From positions 492,720 through 556,719 of the forward strand of contig NZ_JACSQK010000001.1 of NCBI RefSeq assembly GCF_014836675.1: DNA of 64,000 nucleotides, in the 5' to 3' direction. Source of the stretch: Comamonas avium. Lineage in GTDB: Bacteria > Pseudomonadota > Gammaproteobacteria > Burkholderiales > Burkholderiaceae_C. The notes below the pieces were generated by a model. That model saw only the letters and a list, made by a program, of their open reading frames with translations. It ran no database searches and was not told where the DNA came from. The position numbers and the translations under genes are program-made. Every line of letters begins with the position of its first letter. Position 1 is the first letter of the stretch. Shown here piece by piece: positions 8,358 through 17,095 of this stretch.

Positions 8358-9023
8358 TCAGTGCATCTGCGCCGACAGTGCGTTGTGCAGCCATTGCGCG
8401 GCGGCGTCGAGCGGGGCAATCAGGGGCACATCCATGCTGTGGGCCAGCGCATGCGCAGTCTGACCCAAGGGGCCTCCGCCAATGACGACACTGCGCGCAC
8501 CGTCAACGTCTACGCATTGGTGCACGGCGTGGCGCAGTTGCTGCTGCAGTGCGCTGGCGTGTGCGACCAGTTGCAGCGGGTTGCCCTGGGTGTAACGCGC
8601 GCCGGTGTAAAGCTGGCCCAGCCCCAATTGCTGGGCCTGGGCATGCATGACGGCCTCCAGATCGGGGGTGGTGGTGGCTATGCCAAAGGGTTGCCTGCTA
8701 TGGCTGGCCGCGCGCATGGCAGCTTCGCCAATGCCGACGGTGGGCACGCCGGTGGCGCTGCGCAGCCAGTGCAGTGCCGGATCGGCAAAGCAGGCCAGCA
8801 CTACGCCGTGCCACGGGCCTTTTTGCTGGGCACGCAGCCAGCAGTCGGCCACCTGCTGGGCGGCTACTGCCAGTTGCGCTTCGTTGGTAATCATGGGCAC
8901 ACCCTGCGTGGCGGTCATGCCGTGGACCGTAAAGCCTGCGGGCAATTGCGCCTGCACCAGTTGCACCATCATCTGGGTGGTCTGCGTACTGGTGTTGGGG
9001 TTGAGCAAGAGCACAGAGGGCAT
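8358..9023 (-). CDS. Asp/Glu/hydantoin racemase-family protein with one active-site Cys missing
   Basis: A 221-residue cytosolic protein. LLLNPNTSTQTTQMM at the N terminus is typical of hydantoin and related racemases. The first catalytic Cys is present in VVLACFADPAL (about residue 78). At the second site, where the family normally has G-C-A/T-G, this protein has VVIGGGPLG (about residues 181-189), so the second Cys is replaced by Gly. That argues against normal two-base racemisation and for a different reaction or a binding role. It lies between the LysR gene and the solute-binding protein gene on the same strand, so a link to uptake and use of an amino acid or amide is plausible. Confidence 0.8.
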   Translation of the reverse strand: MPSVLLLNPNTSTQTTQMMVQLVQAQLPAGFTVHGMTATQGVPMITNEAQLAVAAQQVADCWLRAQQKGPWHGVVLACFADPALHWLRSATGVPTVGIGEAAMRAASHSRQPFGIATTTPDLEAVMHAQAQQLGLGQLYTGARYTQGNPLQLVAHASALQQQLRHAVHQCVDVDGARSVVIGGGPLGQTAHALAHSMDVPLIAPLDAAAQWLHNALSAQMH

Positions 9024-9125
9024 AAATCAGCGCATGGGGTTGGTGTACCAAAGCTGTATGCAATTTCTAAGCCAGTGTGAGTGCGGCCACGCAAAAAGGC
9101 GAGGGGAGCACCAGTTGCGCAGCGC

Positions 9126-10040
9126 TTATTTCGCTTCGCGAAAAGCCTGCATGCCTTGCAGGCAAAACTCCAGAAACCGGTTGGCTGCCGGAGAGAGCTG
9201 GCGGCCTGTGCGCGTGATGAGCTGCATCTCTGCGTGTGTGAATGCAGGGTTGTTAACGGGAATGGCGCGCACCGTGCCCTGGGCCAGTTCGGTGGTGACG
9301 GCGCACTGGGGCAGCAAAGTTACGCCCTGGCTGCTGGTGATAAAGCGCAGCAGCACGCTGATGAGGTTGCTGGTGAGCGCTGGGCTGAGTCGGATTTTCT
9401 CTGTCTGCTCGGCATATTCCACCAGTTGCCGAATGCCGTAAACGCCTTGCAGCAGGGCAACCGGCCAGTCGGTGAGCGCCTGCAGTGTGGTGCTGGTGGC
9501 GCTGCTCAATGGGTGATTGGCCGCCACAATCGCGTGCATGGGCTGGCGCACAGTGCTGCGCGCGGTGATGTGGCTGTCGGCAGGCGCGTAGTAGACCAAG
9601 CCAATTTCTGCATCGTCTTCGCGCACGCGGCGCATGATGTCGTTGGTGCCATAAATCTCCAGTGCAATCGACACTTGAGGGTACTGCGTGCGAAAAGCGC
9701 GAATCGGCCCTTCAATCAACTCCTGCGCAAAGCCTTCGCCGCTGACTACGCTGACCGTGCCACTGTGCAGGCCACGCAGGGCGTCAACCTTGGCCAGCAT
9801 GTCGTGCTGGTGGGCAATGTGCTGGCGGTAGTAATCCAAAATGAGCTGTCCCGCCTGTGTGGGCACCACACCGCTGCGATGGCGCTCCAGCAAAATCAAA
9901 CTGAGCTCTTCTTCCAGCAGGCTGATCTGCCGGCTGACGGCAGAAGGCACGATGCCCAGCTTCTCGGCGGCATGGCGCACGCTGCCGCAGGTGACGGCTT
10001 CATACAGGTAACGCGCTCGGGAGTCTTGAAATGCAGGCAT
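9126..10040 (-). CDS. LysR-family transcriptional regulator
   Basis: A 304-residue LysR-type regulator. The winged helix-turn-helix occupies the first 60 residues (YLYEAVTCGSVRHAAEKLGI, then VPSAVSRQISLLEEEL). The remaining part is the periplasmic-binding-like effector domain. The frame extends 22 codons further up, but the ATG at 10040 gives the family's usual short N terminus. It is divergent from the DUF3100 transporter and M20 amidohydrolase genes. The shared 203-base gap holds a GTTCT-N7-AGAAC palindrome, so it most likely controls them, itself, and perhaps the racemase and binding-protein genes behind it. Confidence 0.9.
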   Translation of the reverse strand: MPAFQDSRARYLYEAVTCGSVRHAAEKLGIVPSAVSRQISLLEEELSLILLERHRSGVVPTQAGQLILDYYRQHIAHQHDMLAKVDALRGLHSGTVSVVSGEGFAQELIEGPIRAFRTQYPQVSIALEIYGTNDIMRRVREDDAEIGLVYYAPADSHITARSTVRQPMHAIVAANHPLSSATSTTLQALTDWPVALLQGVYGIRQLVEYAEQTEKIRLSPALTSNLISVLLRFITSSQGVTLLPQCAVTTELAQGTVRAIPVNNPAFTHAEMQLITRTGRQLSPAANRFLEFCLQGMQAFREAK

Positions 10041-10080
10041 GGGTATGCACTCAACGTGAATGGCAGATGGGCAAGATTGT

Positions 10081-10097
10081 GTTCTTTTTTTTAGAAC
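10081..10097. promoter_or_regulatory. Candidate LysR operator
   Basis: GTTCT-TTTTTTT-AGAAC, a dyad in the gap between the divergent LysR and DUF3100 genes, of the size expected for a LysR T-N11-A box. Assignment is by position and symmetry only. Confidence 0.45.
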
Positions 10098-10243
10098 AGA
10101 AAACAAAATTTAACGCAATCGAGGCACGGATATAGTCTTTGCCAGTTGCGCGGGAGGGGTGTTTGCGCTCTGACTAAGCTGTCCCACTATTCATATCAAC
10201 CGCGGCACGCAGGCGTTTGCGTGTCCGCAAAAAAGGTCTTCCG

Positions 10244-11578
10244 ATGTCTAAAACCTTTCAGCCCGACAAGTCGGCCGTGAAAATGGGTAGCGTTGTGCAG
10301 GTGTTTGCACTGGCGCTGGTAATTGCTGCTTTGTCTGAGTGGATGGGACCGCTGCCCATTGAACTGGGTATTGGCAAGGTGGTGTTGCTGCCCATGATCT
10401 GGGCACTGCTGATTGGTTTGGTGCTGGGCTTGCTGCACCAGCGCTTGCCACGGCCTGTGAAGCTGGACCTGCATGGCCAGCACTTTGCTGCAGCCGTGCT
10501 GTCGTGCGCGCTGTTCCTGTTCATTGCCAAGCTGGGTCTGCTGGTGGGTGGCTCTTTGCCACAGTTGAGCAAGGTGGGCTGGGCGCTGGCGCTGCAAGAG
10601 CTGGGCAATCTGATTGGCTGTATTTTGCTGGGCATGCCGGTGGCATTGCTGCTGGGTATCAAGCGCGAGGCCATTGGTGCCACGTTCTCGATTGGCCGTG
10701 AACCCGGTCTGGCCATTGTGGGTGAGCGTTTTGGCATGGATTCACCCGAAGGCCGTGGCGTGCTGGCCGAGTACATCACCGGGACGCTGATTGGCGCCAT
10801 TTTTATCTCGCTGCTGGCGGGGCTGGTGACCAGCCTGAATATCTTTCACCCGTTCGCACTGGCCATGGGCGCTGGTGTGGGTTCGGGTTCGATGACTGCC
10901 GCTGCAGTAGGCGCGGTGGCCGCGCAGCACCCTGAAATGGCAGACCAGATCGCTACTTACGCAGCGGCGGCCAACCTGATCGCTACGACGCTGGGCACAT
11001 ATCTGACGCTGTTTATCTCGCTGCCTTTGGCTGTGCGCGCCTATCGCTGGCTGGAGCCGATCCTGGGCCGCAACCGCAAAGCAGTGGCCATTGACAATGG
11101 TGCAGCGCAGCAACCTGTGGATGAAGTGCACACCCCGTACCTGAAGCTGGGCATGCGCTTGCTGTCTTGGGTGATGGGTGGCCTGACGGTGCTGATCGCC
11201 AACCGTGTAGGCCATGGCATTCCCATGCTGGATGCGCTGCCCGGCGTGGCCATCATGATTGGTGTGGTGCTGGTGGGTGACCTGATTTATCTGGGCACCC
11301 GCCGCAAGCTGCCTGCTGTGTGCTGGATCTCTTTTGTGGCCATGGCCATGACCTTTCCCAGCACGCCTTATGCCGCAGAAGTGGCTGCGTTGACTGGCAA
11401 GGTCAACTTCTTTGCCATGATTACCACCATGCTGACCTTTGCCGGCCTGTCGCTGGCCAAGGACATTCCGGCTTTCCGTCGTCTGGGCTGGCGCATTGTG
11501 GTGGTCTCGCTGCTGGCCAATGCGGGCGTGTTCCTGGCTGCTGCTGCCATCGCCCAGTTCTTTGTGGGCAGTCTGTAA
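10244..11578 (+). CDS. DUF3100 integral membrane transporter-like protein
   Basis: A 444-residue protein with ten or more hydrophobic segments spread along its length, matching what I know of the DUF3100 family of putative inner-membrane permeases. The middle holds a glycine-rich turn GAGVGSGSMTAAAVGA, the sort of loop seen in secondary transporters. It starts at the ATG at 10244; nine further codons are open upstream. It ends 25 bases before the M20 amidohydrolase gene, so the two form an operon. The pair suggests uptake of an N-acyl or amide compound that the hydrolase cleaves inside the cell; the substrate is not known. Confidence 0.82.
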   Translation: MSKTFQPDKSAVKMGSVVQVFALALVIAALSEWMGPLPIELGIGKVVLLPMIWALLIGLVLGLLHQRLPRPVKLDLHGQHFAAAVLSCALFLFIAKLGLLVGGSLPQLSKVGWALALQELGNLIGCILLGMPVALLLGIKREAIGATFSIGREPGLAIVGERFGMDSPEGRGVLAEYITGTLIGAIFISLLAGLVTSLNIFHPFALAMGAGVGSGSMTAAAVGAVAAQHPEMADQIATYAAAANLIATTLGTYLTLFISLPLAVRAYRWLEPILGRNRKAVAIDNGAAQQPVDEVHTPYLKLGMRLLSWVMGGLTVLIANRVGHGIPMLDALPGVAIMIGVVLVGDLIYLGTRRKLPAVCWISFVAMAMTFPSTPYAAEVAALTGKVNFFAMITTMLTFAGLSLAKDIPAFRRLGWRIVVVSLLANAGVFLAAAAIAQFFVGSL

Positions 11579-11603
11579 AGCGCGATACAAGAAGGTCGAA
11601 GCC

Positions 11604-12794
11604 ATGAACCATGCTGACAACGATTTGAACTGGCCCTTGCAGGAGACCCTGCAGGCCTGGCGCCATGATTTTCACCGCCACCCTGAAACTGCGTTTCAGG
11701 AGCACCGTACCAGCGCACGTGTGGCAGAGCTGCTCAAGGGCTGGGGGCTGGAAGTGCATACCGGACTGGCTGGCACTGGCGTGGTGGCCGTGCTGCGTGG
11801 TGCACGCGGACAAGGCCCATCGATTGGGCTGCGCGCCGACATGGATGCGCTGCATGTGCACGAGCTCAACAGTTGCGAGCACAAGTCAGTCAACGAAGGC
11901 CGCATGCATGCCTGTGGCCACGATGGTCACACCACCATGCTGCTCGGTGCTGCCCAGACACTGGCGGCGCACCCGGACTTTGCTGGCGTGGTGCACTTTA
12001 TCTTTCAGCCTGCTGAAGAAAACGAAGGTGGCGCTCGCGCCATGATTGAAGCGGGGCTGTTCGATCGCTTTCCCATGCAGGCCGTCTACAGCATGCACAA
12101 CTGGCCGGGCCTGCCTGCGGGGACTGCCGCGGTGCATGACGAAGCGGTGATGGCAGCGTTTGATATTTTTGACCTGAGCCTGACGGGCAAGGGCTGCCAT
12201 GCGGCCATGCCGCATCTGGGTAAAGACGCTTTGCTGGCTGCATGCCAGCTGGTGACACATTTGCCAGCGCTGATTGCACGTGAGCAAGAGGTGCACAAGC
12301 CTGCCGTGCTGAGTGTGACCAGCTTTAACGCGGGGGACACTTACAACGTGATGCCCGAAGTGATCAAGCTGCGCGGCACGGTGCGCTGTTTTGACATGCA
12401 GCAGCGCGCACGCATTGAGCAGCGCTTTCGCGATGCCATCAACGCCACCTGCACTTTGCATGGACTGCATGCCGAGCTGGACTACCGCGTGAGCTACCCC
12501 GCCACCATCAACAACCCGGTGCATGCGCAGGTGTGCGCCGATGTGCTTGAGCAGGTACTGGGTCAAGGCCATGTGCGCCGCGACTTGAAGCCCAGCATGG
12601 CGTCAGAGGATTTTTCGTTCATGGCGCAGGCATGCCCGGGCGTGTACATCTGGCTGGGCAACGGGGAAGACAGCGCCTCGCTGCACAACCCCAAGTACGA
12701 CTTCAATGACAGTGTTCTGCCATTGGGAGTGCAGTACTTGGTGAAACTGGTGCACGTCATGCTGCGTGACGGCAAGTTGCCTGCGTCAAGCTGA
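11604..12794 (+). CDS. M20-family metallo-amidohydrolase (hippurate hydrolase-like)
   Basis: A 396-residue M20D peptidase/amidohydrolase. Visible metal ligands are in HACGHDGHTTML, FQPAEENEGG and SMHNWPG, and a late His lies in ASLHNPKYDFND. The lid/dimerisation domain follows the middle glycine-rich part. Relatives cleave N-acyl amino acids, hippurate or indole conjugates. The start ATG at 11604 follows the transporter stop closely, and a strong terminator at 12827-12857 closes the operon. Product class is certain; the natural substrate is inferred only loosely from the transporter neighbour. Confidence 0.92.
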   Translation: MNHADNDLNWPLQETLQAWRHDFHRHPETAFQEHRTSARVAELLKGWGLEVHTGLAGTGVVAVLRGARGQGPSIGLRADMDALHVHELNSCEHKSVNEGRMHACGHDGHTTMLLGAAQTLAAHPDFAGVVHFIFQPAEENEGGARAMIEAGLFDRFPMQAVYSMHNWPGLPAGTAAVHDEAVMAAFDIFDLSLTGKGCHAAMPHLGKDALLAACQLVTHLPALIAREQEVHKPAVLSVTSFNAGDTYNVMPEVIKLRGTVRCFDMQQRARIEQRFRDAINATCTLHGLHAELDYRVSYPATINNPVHAQVCADVLEQVLGQGHVRRDLKPSMASEDFSFMAQACPGVYIWLGNGEDSASLHNPKYDFNDSVLPLGVQYLVKLVHVMLRDGKLPASS

Positions 12795-12826
12795 AAGGCG
12801 TGGCCGCAGCGCCAGGGCCTGCCCGC

Positions 12827-12857
12827 AAAAAAGCCAGTTCTGTGACTGGCTTTTTTT
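12827..12857 (+). terminator. Rho-independent terminator
   Basis: AGCCAGT-TCTGTG-ACTGGCT stem followed by TTTTTT. The preceding A-run makes it potentially bidirectional, serving the mcp gene as well. Confidence 0.85.
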
Positions 12858-12982
12858 GTGGTCAGCGGATTGAATTTAATAGCTTTTAGCGCCCATTTGC
12901 TAAATGGAGTGCAAGGGTTTTGAGTGCTTAAACCTTGTGGTTCAAGCGCTGCACCTGATGCACCAGCTGCTACGCAAGGGTT

Positions 12983-14755
12983 TTAGAAGCTTTCCCATTC
13001 GTCGTTGGAATGGCTGGCAGCCGCAGTTGCTGGTGCTGGGGCTGGGGCTTTAGACGTGGCGGGTGTTGGCAAGCCGGGTGCCGCTGATTTTCTGGCCGCT
13101 GCGGCGGCAGGGGCAGGGCGTGCCACGCTTGCGGTGGCAGGTGCCATGACAGGGCGCGCATTTGCGCTGGTGCTGCGCTGGGGTTGTGGCTGTGGCTGAA
13201 CGCTCAGGCTGCCAGTGTGTGCCAGCTTGAATACAGCGACAGCCTGCACCAAATCCTGAGCTTGGCCGTTCAAGCTGGTGGCGGCGGCAGACATCTCTTC
13301 GACCAAGGCCGCGTTTTGCTGGGTGGCCTGATCCATTTGGGTCACTGCTTCGCCCACCTGGGCCACACCCGCGCTTTGTTCTGAGCTGGCTGCGCTGATT
13401 TCGCCCATGATGTCAGTCACGCGGCGAATGCTGTTGACCACCTCGTTCATGGTGGTGCCAGCCTGATCGACCAAGGCGGTGCCTTGCTCTACGCGCTGGA
13501 CGCTGGCCGTGATGAGGTTTTTGATTTCCTTGGCGGCTTCTGCAGAGCGGCCTGCCAGGCTGCGCACTTCACCGGCCACCACCGCAAAGCCACGGCCTTG
13601 CTCACCAGCGCGTGCGGCTTCCACGGCCGCATTCAGCGCCAGAATGTTGGTCTGAAAGGCAATGCCGTCAATCACGCTGATGATGTCGGCAATCTTGGTG
13701 CTGGATTCGCTGATGCCCTTCATGGTGTCCACTACCTGGGCCACGACCTGACCGCCTTGCACCGCCACATTGGAGGCATTTTGTGCAAGCTGGTTGGCTT
13801 GCCTGGCGTTGTCGGCGTTTTGCTTGACGGTGGAGCCGAGCTGCTCCATTGAGGCAGAAGTTTCTTCCAGTGCGGAGGCCTGGCTTTCGGTGCGGGCGGA
13901 CAGATCTTGGTTGCCCTGTGCGATTTCCGAGCTGGCGGTGGCCACATTGTCCGAGCCCTGGCGTACGGTGCGCACCACCTGAGAAAGGTTGTTTTGCATG
14001 TCACGCAAGGCGCTGCGCAGCTGGCCAATCTCATCACCACTGTGGATTTGTACTTCCTGGCTCAAATCGCCTGCACCAATGCGCTGGGCAATGGCACGGG
14101 CACCTTCCACGCCCTTGGCAATGCCGCGTGACAAGCGCCAGCTGATGAGGGCAGCCAGCGCCACGGCCAGCAAGCACAGTACGAAAGCCATCTGGTAGAG
14201 CTGACTGAACATGGATTTGACCTCATGCTCGGCGGTAGCCACGGCATTGGCTTCACCATCTACCATCTCTTGTGTGGCCTCGATATAGGCTTGCGTGGCA
14301 GGGATAAATTTAGTCTGCACAAAGTTCTGCACGGTCTGGTTATCCGAAGCGATGCGCATCTGGTTGACCTCTTCGCGGGTGCTCAGCCAGACCTTGCGCA
14401 GATCACCCACTTTCTGGGCGCGCTGCAGCGATGCGGGGCTGTCCTGCGCGGCGCTCAAGAAGGCTTTTTGCTTTTCGTCGGTCGAGCGCGAGGTGGATGC
14501 CATGGCTTCTTTGAAGAAATCCAGCATGGCATTGCCATCAGAAAAACCCACGGCCAAAGAGCGGGCCGAGTTTTGACGCACATCACCTTGCCAGGCGCTG
14601 GCAATTTTGAGCAGTTCCGAAGATCGCTCCATCACGCTCGTGGCTTGGGATACTTTTTCTACCTGCCAAGCTGCTGTTGCGGCAGTAATCAAGAAAACCA
14701 GAATTACCAGGGCAAAGCCCAAATTTAATTTGTGCGATATTTTTAAATTATTCAT
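12983..14755 (-). CDS. Methyl-accepting chemotaxis protein with C-terminal CheR tether
   Basis: A 590-residue transmembrane chemoreceptor. Residues about 8-30 form the first membrane helix, about 30-190 a four-helix-bundle sensor domain, and about 188-208 the second helix ([16 protein letters not shown]). HAMP and the long signalling coiled coil follow. The conserved hairpin tip is intact ([33 protein letters not shown], given here as the family signature around residues 375-407). The flexible Ala/Pro tail ends in DEWESF, matching the x-W-x-x-F pentapeptide that tethers CheR and CheB. It lies 41 bases after cheW in one transcription unit, under the riboswitch at 15445-15530. The ligand is unknown. 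Confidence 0.95.
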   Translation of the reverse strand: MNNLKISHKLNLGFALVILVFLITAATAAWQVEKVSQATSVMERSSELLKIASAWQGDVRQNSARSLAVGFSDGNAMLDFFKEAMASTSRSTDEKQKAFLSAAQDSPASLQRAQKVGDLRKVWLSTREEVNQMRIASDNQTVQNFVQTKFIPATQAYIEATQEMVDGEANAVATAEHEVKSMFSQLYQMAFVLCLLAVALAALISWRLSRGIAKGVEGARAIAQRIGAGDLSQEVQIHSGDEIGQLRSALRDMQNNLSQVVRTVRQGSDNVATASSEIAQGNQDLSARTESQASALEETSASMEQLGSTVKQNADNARQANQLAQNASNVAVQGGQVVAQVVDTMKGISESSTKIADIISVIDGIAFQTNILALNAAVEAARAGEQGRGFAVVAGEVRSLAGRSAEAAKEIKNLITASVQRVEQGTALVDQAGTTMNEVVNSIRRVTDIMGEISAASSEQSAGVAQVGEAVTQMDQATQQNAALVEEMSAAATSLNGQAQDLVQAVAVFKLAHTGSLSVQPQPQPQRSTSANARPVMAPATASVARPAPAAAAARKSAAPGLPTPATSKAPAPAPATAAASHSNDEWESF

Positions 14756-14796
14756 GACTGTCTCAGTATTTTTTGCAAAATCTAATTTTTGATTTG

Positions 14797-15282
14797 TTAT
14801 TCAGAAATAGCGGTAGAAGATTGGGCGATGACACCGATTTCAGCGCTGGTCATAAATTGCTCAATATCCATCAAAATCAGCATGCGGGTGATGTCAGCCT
14901 GGGCGATGGTGGCGATCCCGACAATATGCTGTGAGGCAACCGCATTGCCAAAATCGGGTGCAGCCTTGATTTCTTCGGCTTTCAGGGCCACCACGTCTTG
15001 CACGGCGTCCACCACCATGCCCACCACGTTATTTGCCACATTGAGCACAATCGTGACAGTCTGGTTGTCATACGCGGGAGTGCAAATGCCCATCTTGATG
15101 CGCAAGTCCACAATCGGGACAATCGTTCCGCGTAAATTCAAAACGCCCAGTATATAGGCCGGGGCATTGGCGATACGGGTGCAAGTTTCATACCCTCGAA
15201 TTTCCTGAACTTTCAGAATATCGATGCCATATTGCTCACCACCGAGTTGAAAGCTTAGATACTCGCCTGCGTGCTGTTTCAT
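14797..15282 (-). CDS. cheW: CheW chemotaxis coupling protein
   Basis: A 161-residue CheW that links receptors to the CheA kinase. The family landmarks [39 protein letters not shown] and [14 protein letters not shown] are all present. The frame is open 25 codons upstream, but the ATG at 15282 gives the normal length. It is first in a two-gene unit with the receptor. Its leader contains a GEMM-I aptamer, so production of this receptor-coupler pair probably responds to cyclic di-GMP. No cheA or cheY is in the window. Confidence 0.93.
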   Translation of the reverse strand: MKQHAGEYLSFQLGGEQYGIDILKVQEIRGYETCTRIANAPAYILGVLNLRGTIVPIVDLRIKMGICTPAYDNQTVTIVLNVANNVVGMVVDAVQDVVALKAEEIKAAPDFGNAVASQHIVGIATIAQADITRMLILMDIEQFMTSAEIGVIAQSSTAISE

Positions 15283-15444
15283 AGTGTTTGATTTTCTTTG
15301 TGGTTTGAGAGCAAGCATTGGGAATGCATACAACCATGTGCTTGCGTTTATCAGCAAAAATCAAGGCCACGAATTCGCAGGATCACCACTGTCGCTCCAG
15401 TATTGCCCGGAGTGTCTCAGCACCGTGTAGTGCGCATTCCTGAA

Positions 15445-15530
15445 AATTGCAACCCCGCTATCTTTTTCTGCTGAATGCAGAAGGAGGACCGGAGGCTTTG
15501 CGACCTTAGCTTTCGCTCAAGTGTGCCAAA
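15445..15530 (-). promoter_or_regulatory. GEMM-I (cyclic di-GMP-I) riboswitch aptamer in the cheW leader
   Basis: Read on the minus strand, the segment has the fixed parts of the GEMM-I fold in order. A GGCAcAC 5' strand comes first (near 15521-15527), then a hairpin capped by a GCGAAAGC tetraloop (15509-15516). CGCAAAGCCtCCGG follows (15488-15502), then a second stem-loop TTCTGC-ATTCA-GCAGAA (15466-15482) and the closing TAGCGGGGTTGC (15449-15460). These match the known Vc2-type consensus (GNRA loop, CGCAAAGCC, CCGG, GCGGGGUU). About 160 bases of leader separate it from the cheW ATG. Whether it switches transcription or translation is not clear; I saw no obvious terminator. Confidence 0.85.
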
Positions 15531-15736
15531 CCTGCCATCTTAAGAAGAATTAAAGTGAGGCTGTGTGAGCACTTTTTTTCAGGCTTATGTAATTTATTTC
15601 AAGTGACTTTTATAGATCTGCTGCACTGAAACAGTTTTCGCAGAACATTGCAGAGAAAGAAAAAGCGGCACTGGTCAAGCTTTCTTTCTGCTAAAGAAAG
15701 ACGGCTGTGCATCCAGCATCGCTTGATACCTTCTTT

Positions 15737-15776
15737 GAAAACACCGACAGGCTCAACTGCTTGCCGGTGTTTTTTA
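15737..15776. terminator. Terminator hairpin, downstream of the terC-family gene
   Basis: ACACCG...CGGTGT stem with flanking A and T runs on both sides (AAAACACCG at 15738, CGGTGTTTTTT at 15765), so it can act in both directions. It sits 15 bases past the end of the TerC gene on the minus strand. Confidence 0.7.
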
Positions 15777-15790
15777 TGGCAGGGCGAGCG

Positions 15791-16477
15791 CTAGGATGCT
15801 CGCTTGCGCTGCTGAAGCCAGTGGCCAAGGCCCAGTACAAAGGCCGCACCACAGGCTGCGGCGATATAGCGCAGGGCAGGGTATTGCTGGCTGACGGAGG
15901 TGAGCAGGTGGTCGTTGACGATGGTCTCGCCTGCAACCCAGCCAATCAGGCCGGCCCCCAGCATGACGATCCAGGGGAAGCGTTCCATCAGCTTGATCAT
16001 CAGGGTCGAGCCAAACAGCACCAGCGGAATGCTCAGGGCCAGACCAAAGATCAGCAAGCGCATATCGCCTTGCGCTGTGGCCGCGACAGCGATCACGTTG
16101 TCCAGACACATGACCAGATCGGCCAGCAAGATGGTGCGAATGGCCACAAAGATGCTGCCCCTGGGCTTGCCGTTGCCGGATGTGGCGTCGGCGGCTTCTT
16201 CGCCCTTGAGCAGGCCCACACCAATCCACAGCAGCAGGGCGCCTCCCAGAATTTCCAGCAAGGGCAGCTGCATCAGCTTGGCGGCGACCACCGTCAGCGA
16301 AATGCGCATCACGATGGCAAAGCCACACCCCCACAAGATGGCCTTGCGCTGCTGCTCCGGCGGCAGCGCCCGGGCTGCCAGGGCGATGACGACGGCATTG
16401 TCGCCAGACAGGATGACGTCGATCCAGATGATCTTGAAGATGCCGAACCAGAAATCGGCCGTCAGCAAAGTTTCCAT
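15791..16477 (-). CDS. TerC-family integral membrane protein
   Basis: A 228-residue polytopic protein of the TerC/YjbE family, some members of which export manganese or act in metal homeostasis. The signature WIDVILSGDNAVVIALAAR lies near residues 18-36, and the second acidic repeat ADLVMCLDNVIAVAA near 120-134. About seven membrane helices are visible. I prefer the ATG at 16477; a GTG two codons earlier is also possible. The upstream 330 bases hold an inverted repeat but no recognisable yybP-ykoY riboswitch. Confidence 0.88.
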   Translation of the reverse strand: METLLTADFWFGIFKIIWIDVILSGDNAVVIALAARALPPEQQRKAILWGCGFAIVMRISLTVVAAKLMQLPLLEILGGALLLWIGVGLLKGEEAADATSGNGKPRGSIFVAIRTILLADLVMCLDNVIAVAATAQGDMRLLIFGLALSIPLVLFGSTLMIKLMERFPWIVMLGAGLIGWVAGETIVNDHLLTSVSQQYPALRYIAAACGAAFVLGLGHWLQQRKRAS

Positions 16478-16807
16478 GGCCACCAGTTTAGACAGAGGGT
16501 GTCAGCAAGTGTTGCAGGCCAGCGCCATGTATTCGTGCCCGTTATGGGCATGCTTGCGGCGCTTTACAAGCGCTGTGCGAAAGCGCATAGGCGCGTAGGC
16601 TTGTAACTGCGTGCACAGTTCGCTTGTGATGCGTCTGACCGGTGCGAAAACTGCGGGAATGCGGGCTAAACAGCCTGGTGTGCGTAAAAATTGTGCACCG
16701 CAGGTGCGGGCTTGCTGAAAAGTGAGCAAGCGAGTGCGGTTTCTGTGCAAATTTTGCTGTTTTTCATTTTTTCTCCCAAAAAGTAACGGCATAATCGCTG
16801 CTTCTCA
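16478..16807. other. Intergenic region between terC-family gene and tRNA genes, with an inverted repeat
   Basis: No supportable gene. TTACAAGC at 16564-16571 pairs with GCTTGTAA at 16599-16606, and an inner TGCG-AAAG-CGCA hairpin lies between them, giving a structured element. CATAAT at 16790-16795 is a possible -10 box 12 bases before the first tRNA; no clear -35 is seen. Confidence 0.45.
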
Positions 16808-16884
16808 AGGGGAGTCGCCAAGTTGGTTAAGGCACCGGATTTTGATTCCGGCATGCGAGGGTTCGAGTCCTTCCTCCCCTGCCA
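16808..16884 (+). tRNA. tRNA-Gln (anticodon TTG)
   Basis: A 77-base gene with acceptor AGGGGAG/CTCCCCT, D arm, anticodon stem CCGGA/TCCGG with loop TTTTGAT (anticodon TTG at 16842-16844), T arm with GGTTCGAGTCC and an encoded CCA. It is identical to the second copy 38 bases downstream. Confidence 0.97.
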
Positions 16885-16922
16885 GATTCGTGCAGGTATG
16901 TTCATTCAGGCCCGCACACCGT

Positions 16923-16999
16923 AGGGGAGTCGCCAAGTTGGTTAAGGCACCGGATTTTGATTCCGGCATGCGAGGGTTCGAGTCCTTCCTCCCCTGCCA
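16923..16999 (+). tRNA. tRNA-Gln (anticodon TTG), second copy
   Basis: Identical in all 77 bases to the copy at 16808, including the encoded CCA. The two are surely co-transcribed, and a terminator follows at 17008-17040. Confidence 0.97.
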
Positions 17000-17007
17000 A
17001 AATTTCA

Positions 17008-17040
17008 AGCCCAGTTCGTGAAAACGTACTGGGCTTTTTC
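17008..17040 (+). terminator. Rho-independent terminator of the tRNA unit
   Basis: AGCCCAGT...ACTGGGCT stem followed by TTTTTC. Confidence 0.85.
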
Positions 17041-17095
17041 TTTGGCCGTGCACGCAGCAGTACAGTGCCAAATGCATTGCAGTGCCGGTGACGGT

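Noticed and set aside
16478-16760. Possible yybP-ykoY manganese riboswitch upstream of the terC-family gene
   Set aside because: The conserved internal sequences of that riboswitch are not present; only an unrelated inverted repeat is seen.
16502-16792. A 96-codon minus-strand frame before the tRNA genes
   Set aside because: Low-quality Arg/Thr/Ala-rich composition, no domain, and it would cover a structured intergenic element; codon pattern is not that of the neighbours.
16666-17077. Minus-strand reading frames with GRKDSNPRMPESKSGALTN-like sequence
   Set aside because: They are the antisense of the two tRNA-Gln genes, a well-known source of false 'hypothetical proteins'.
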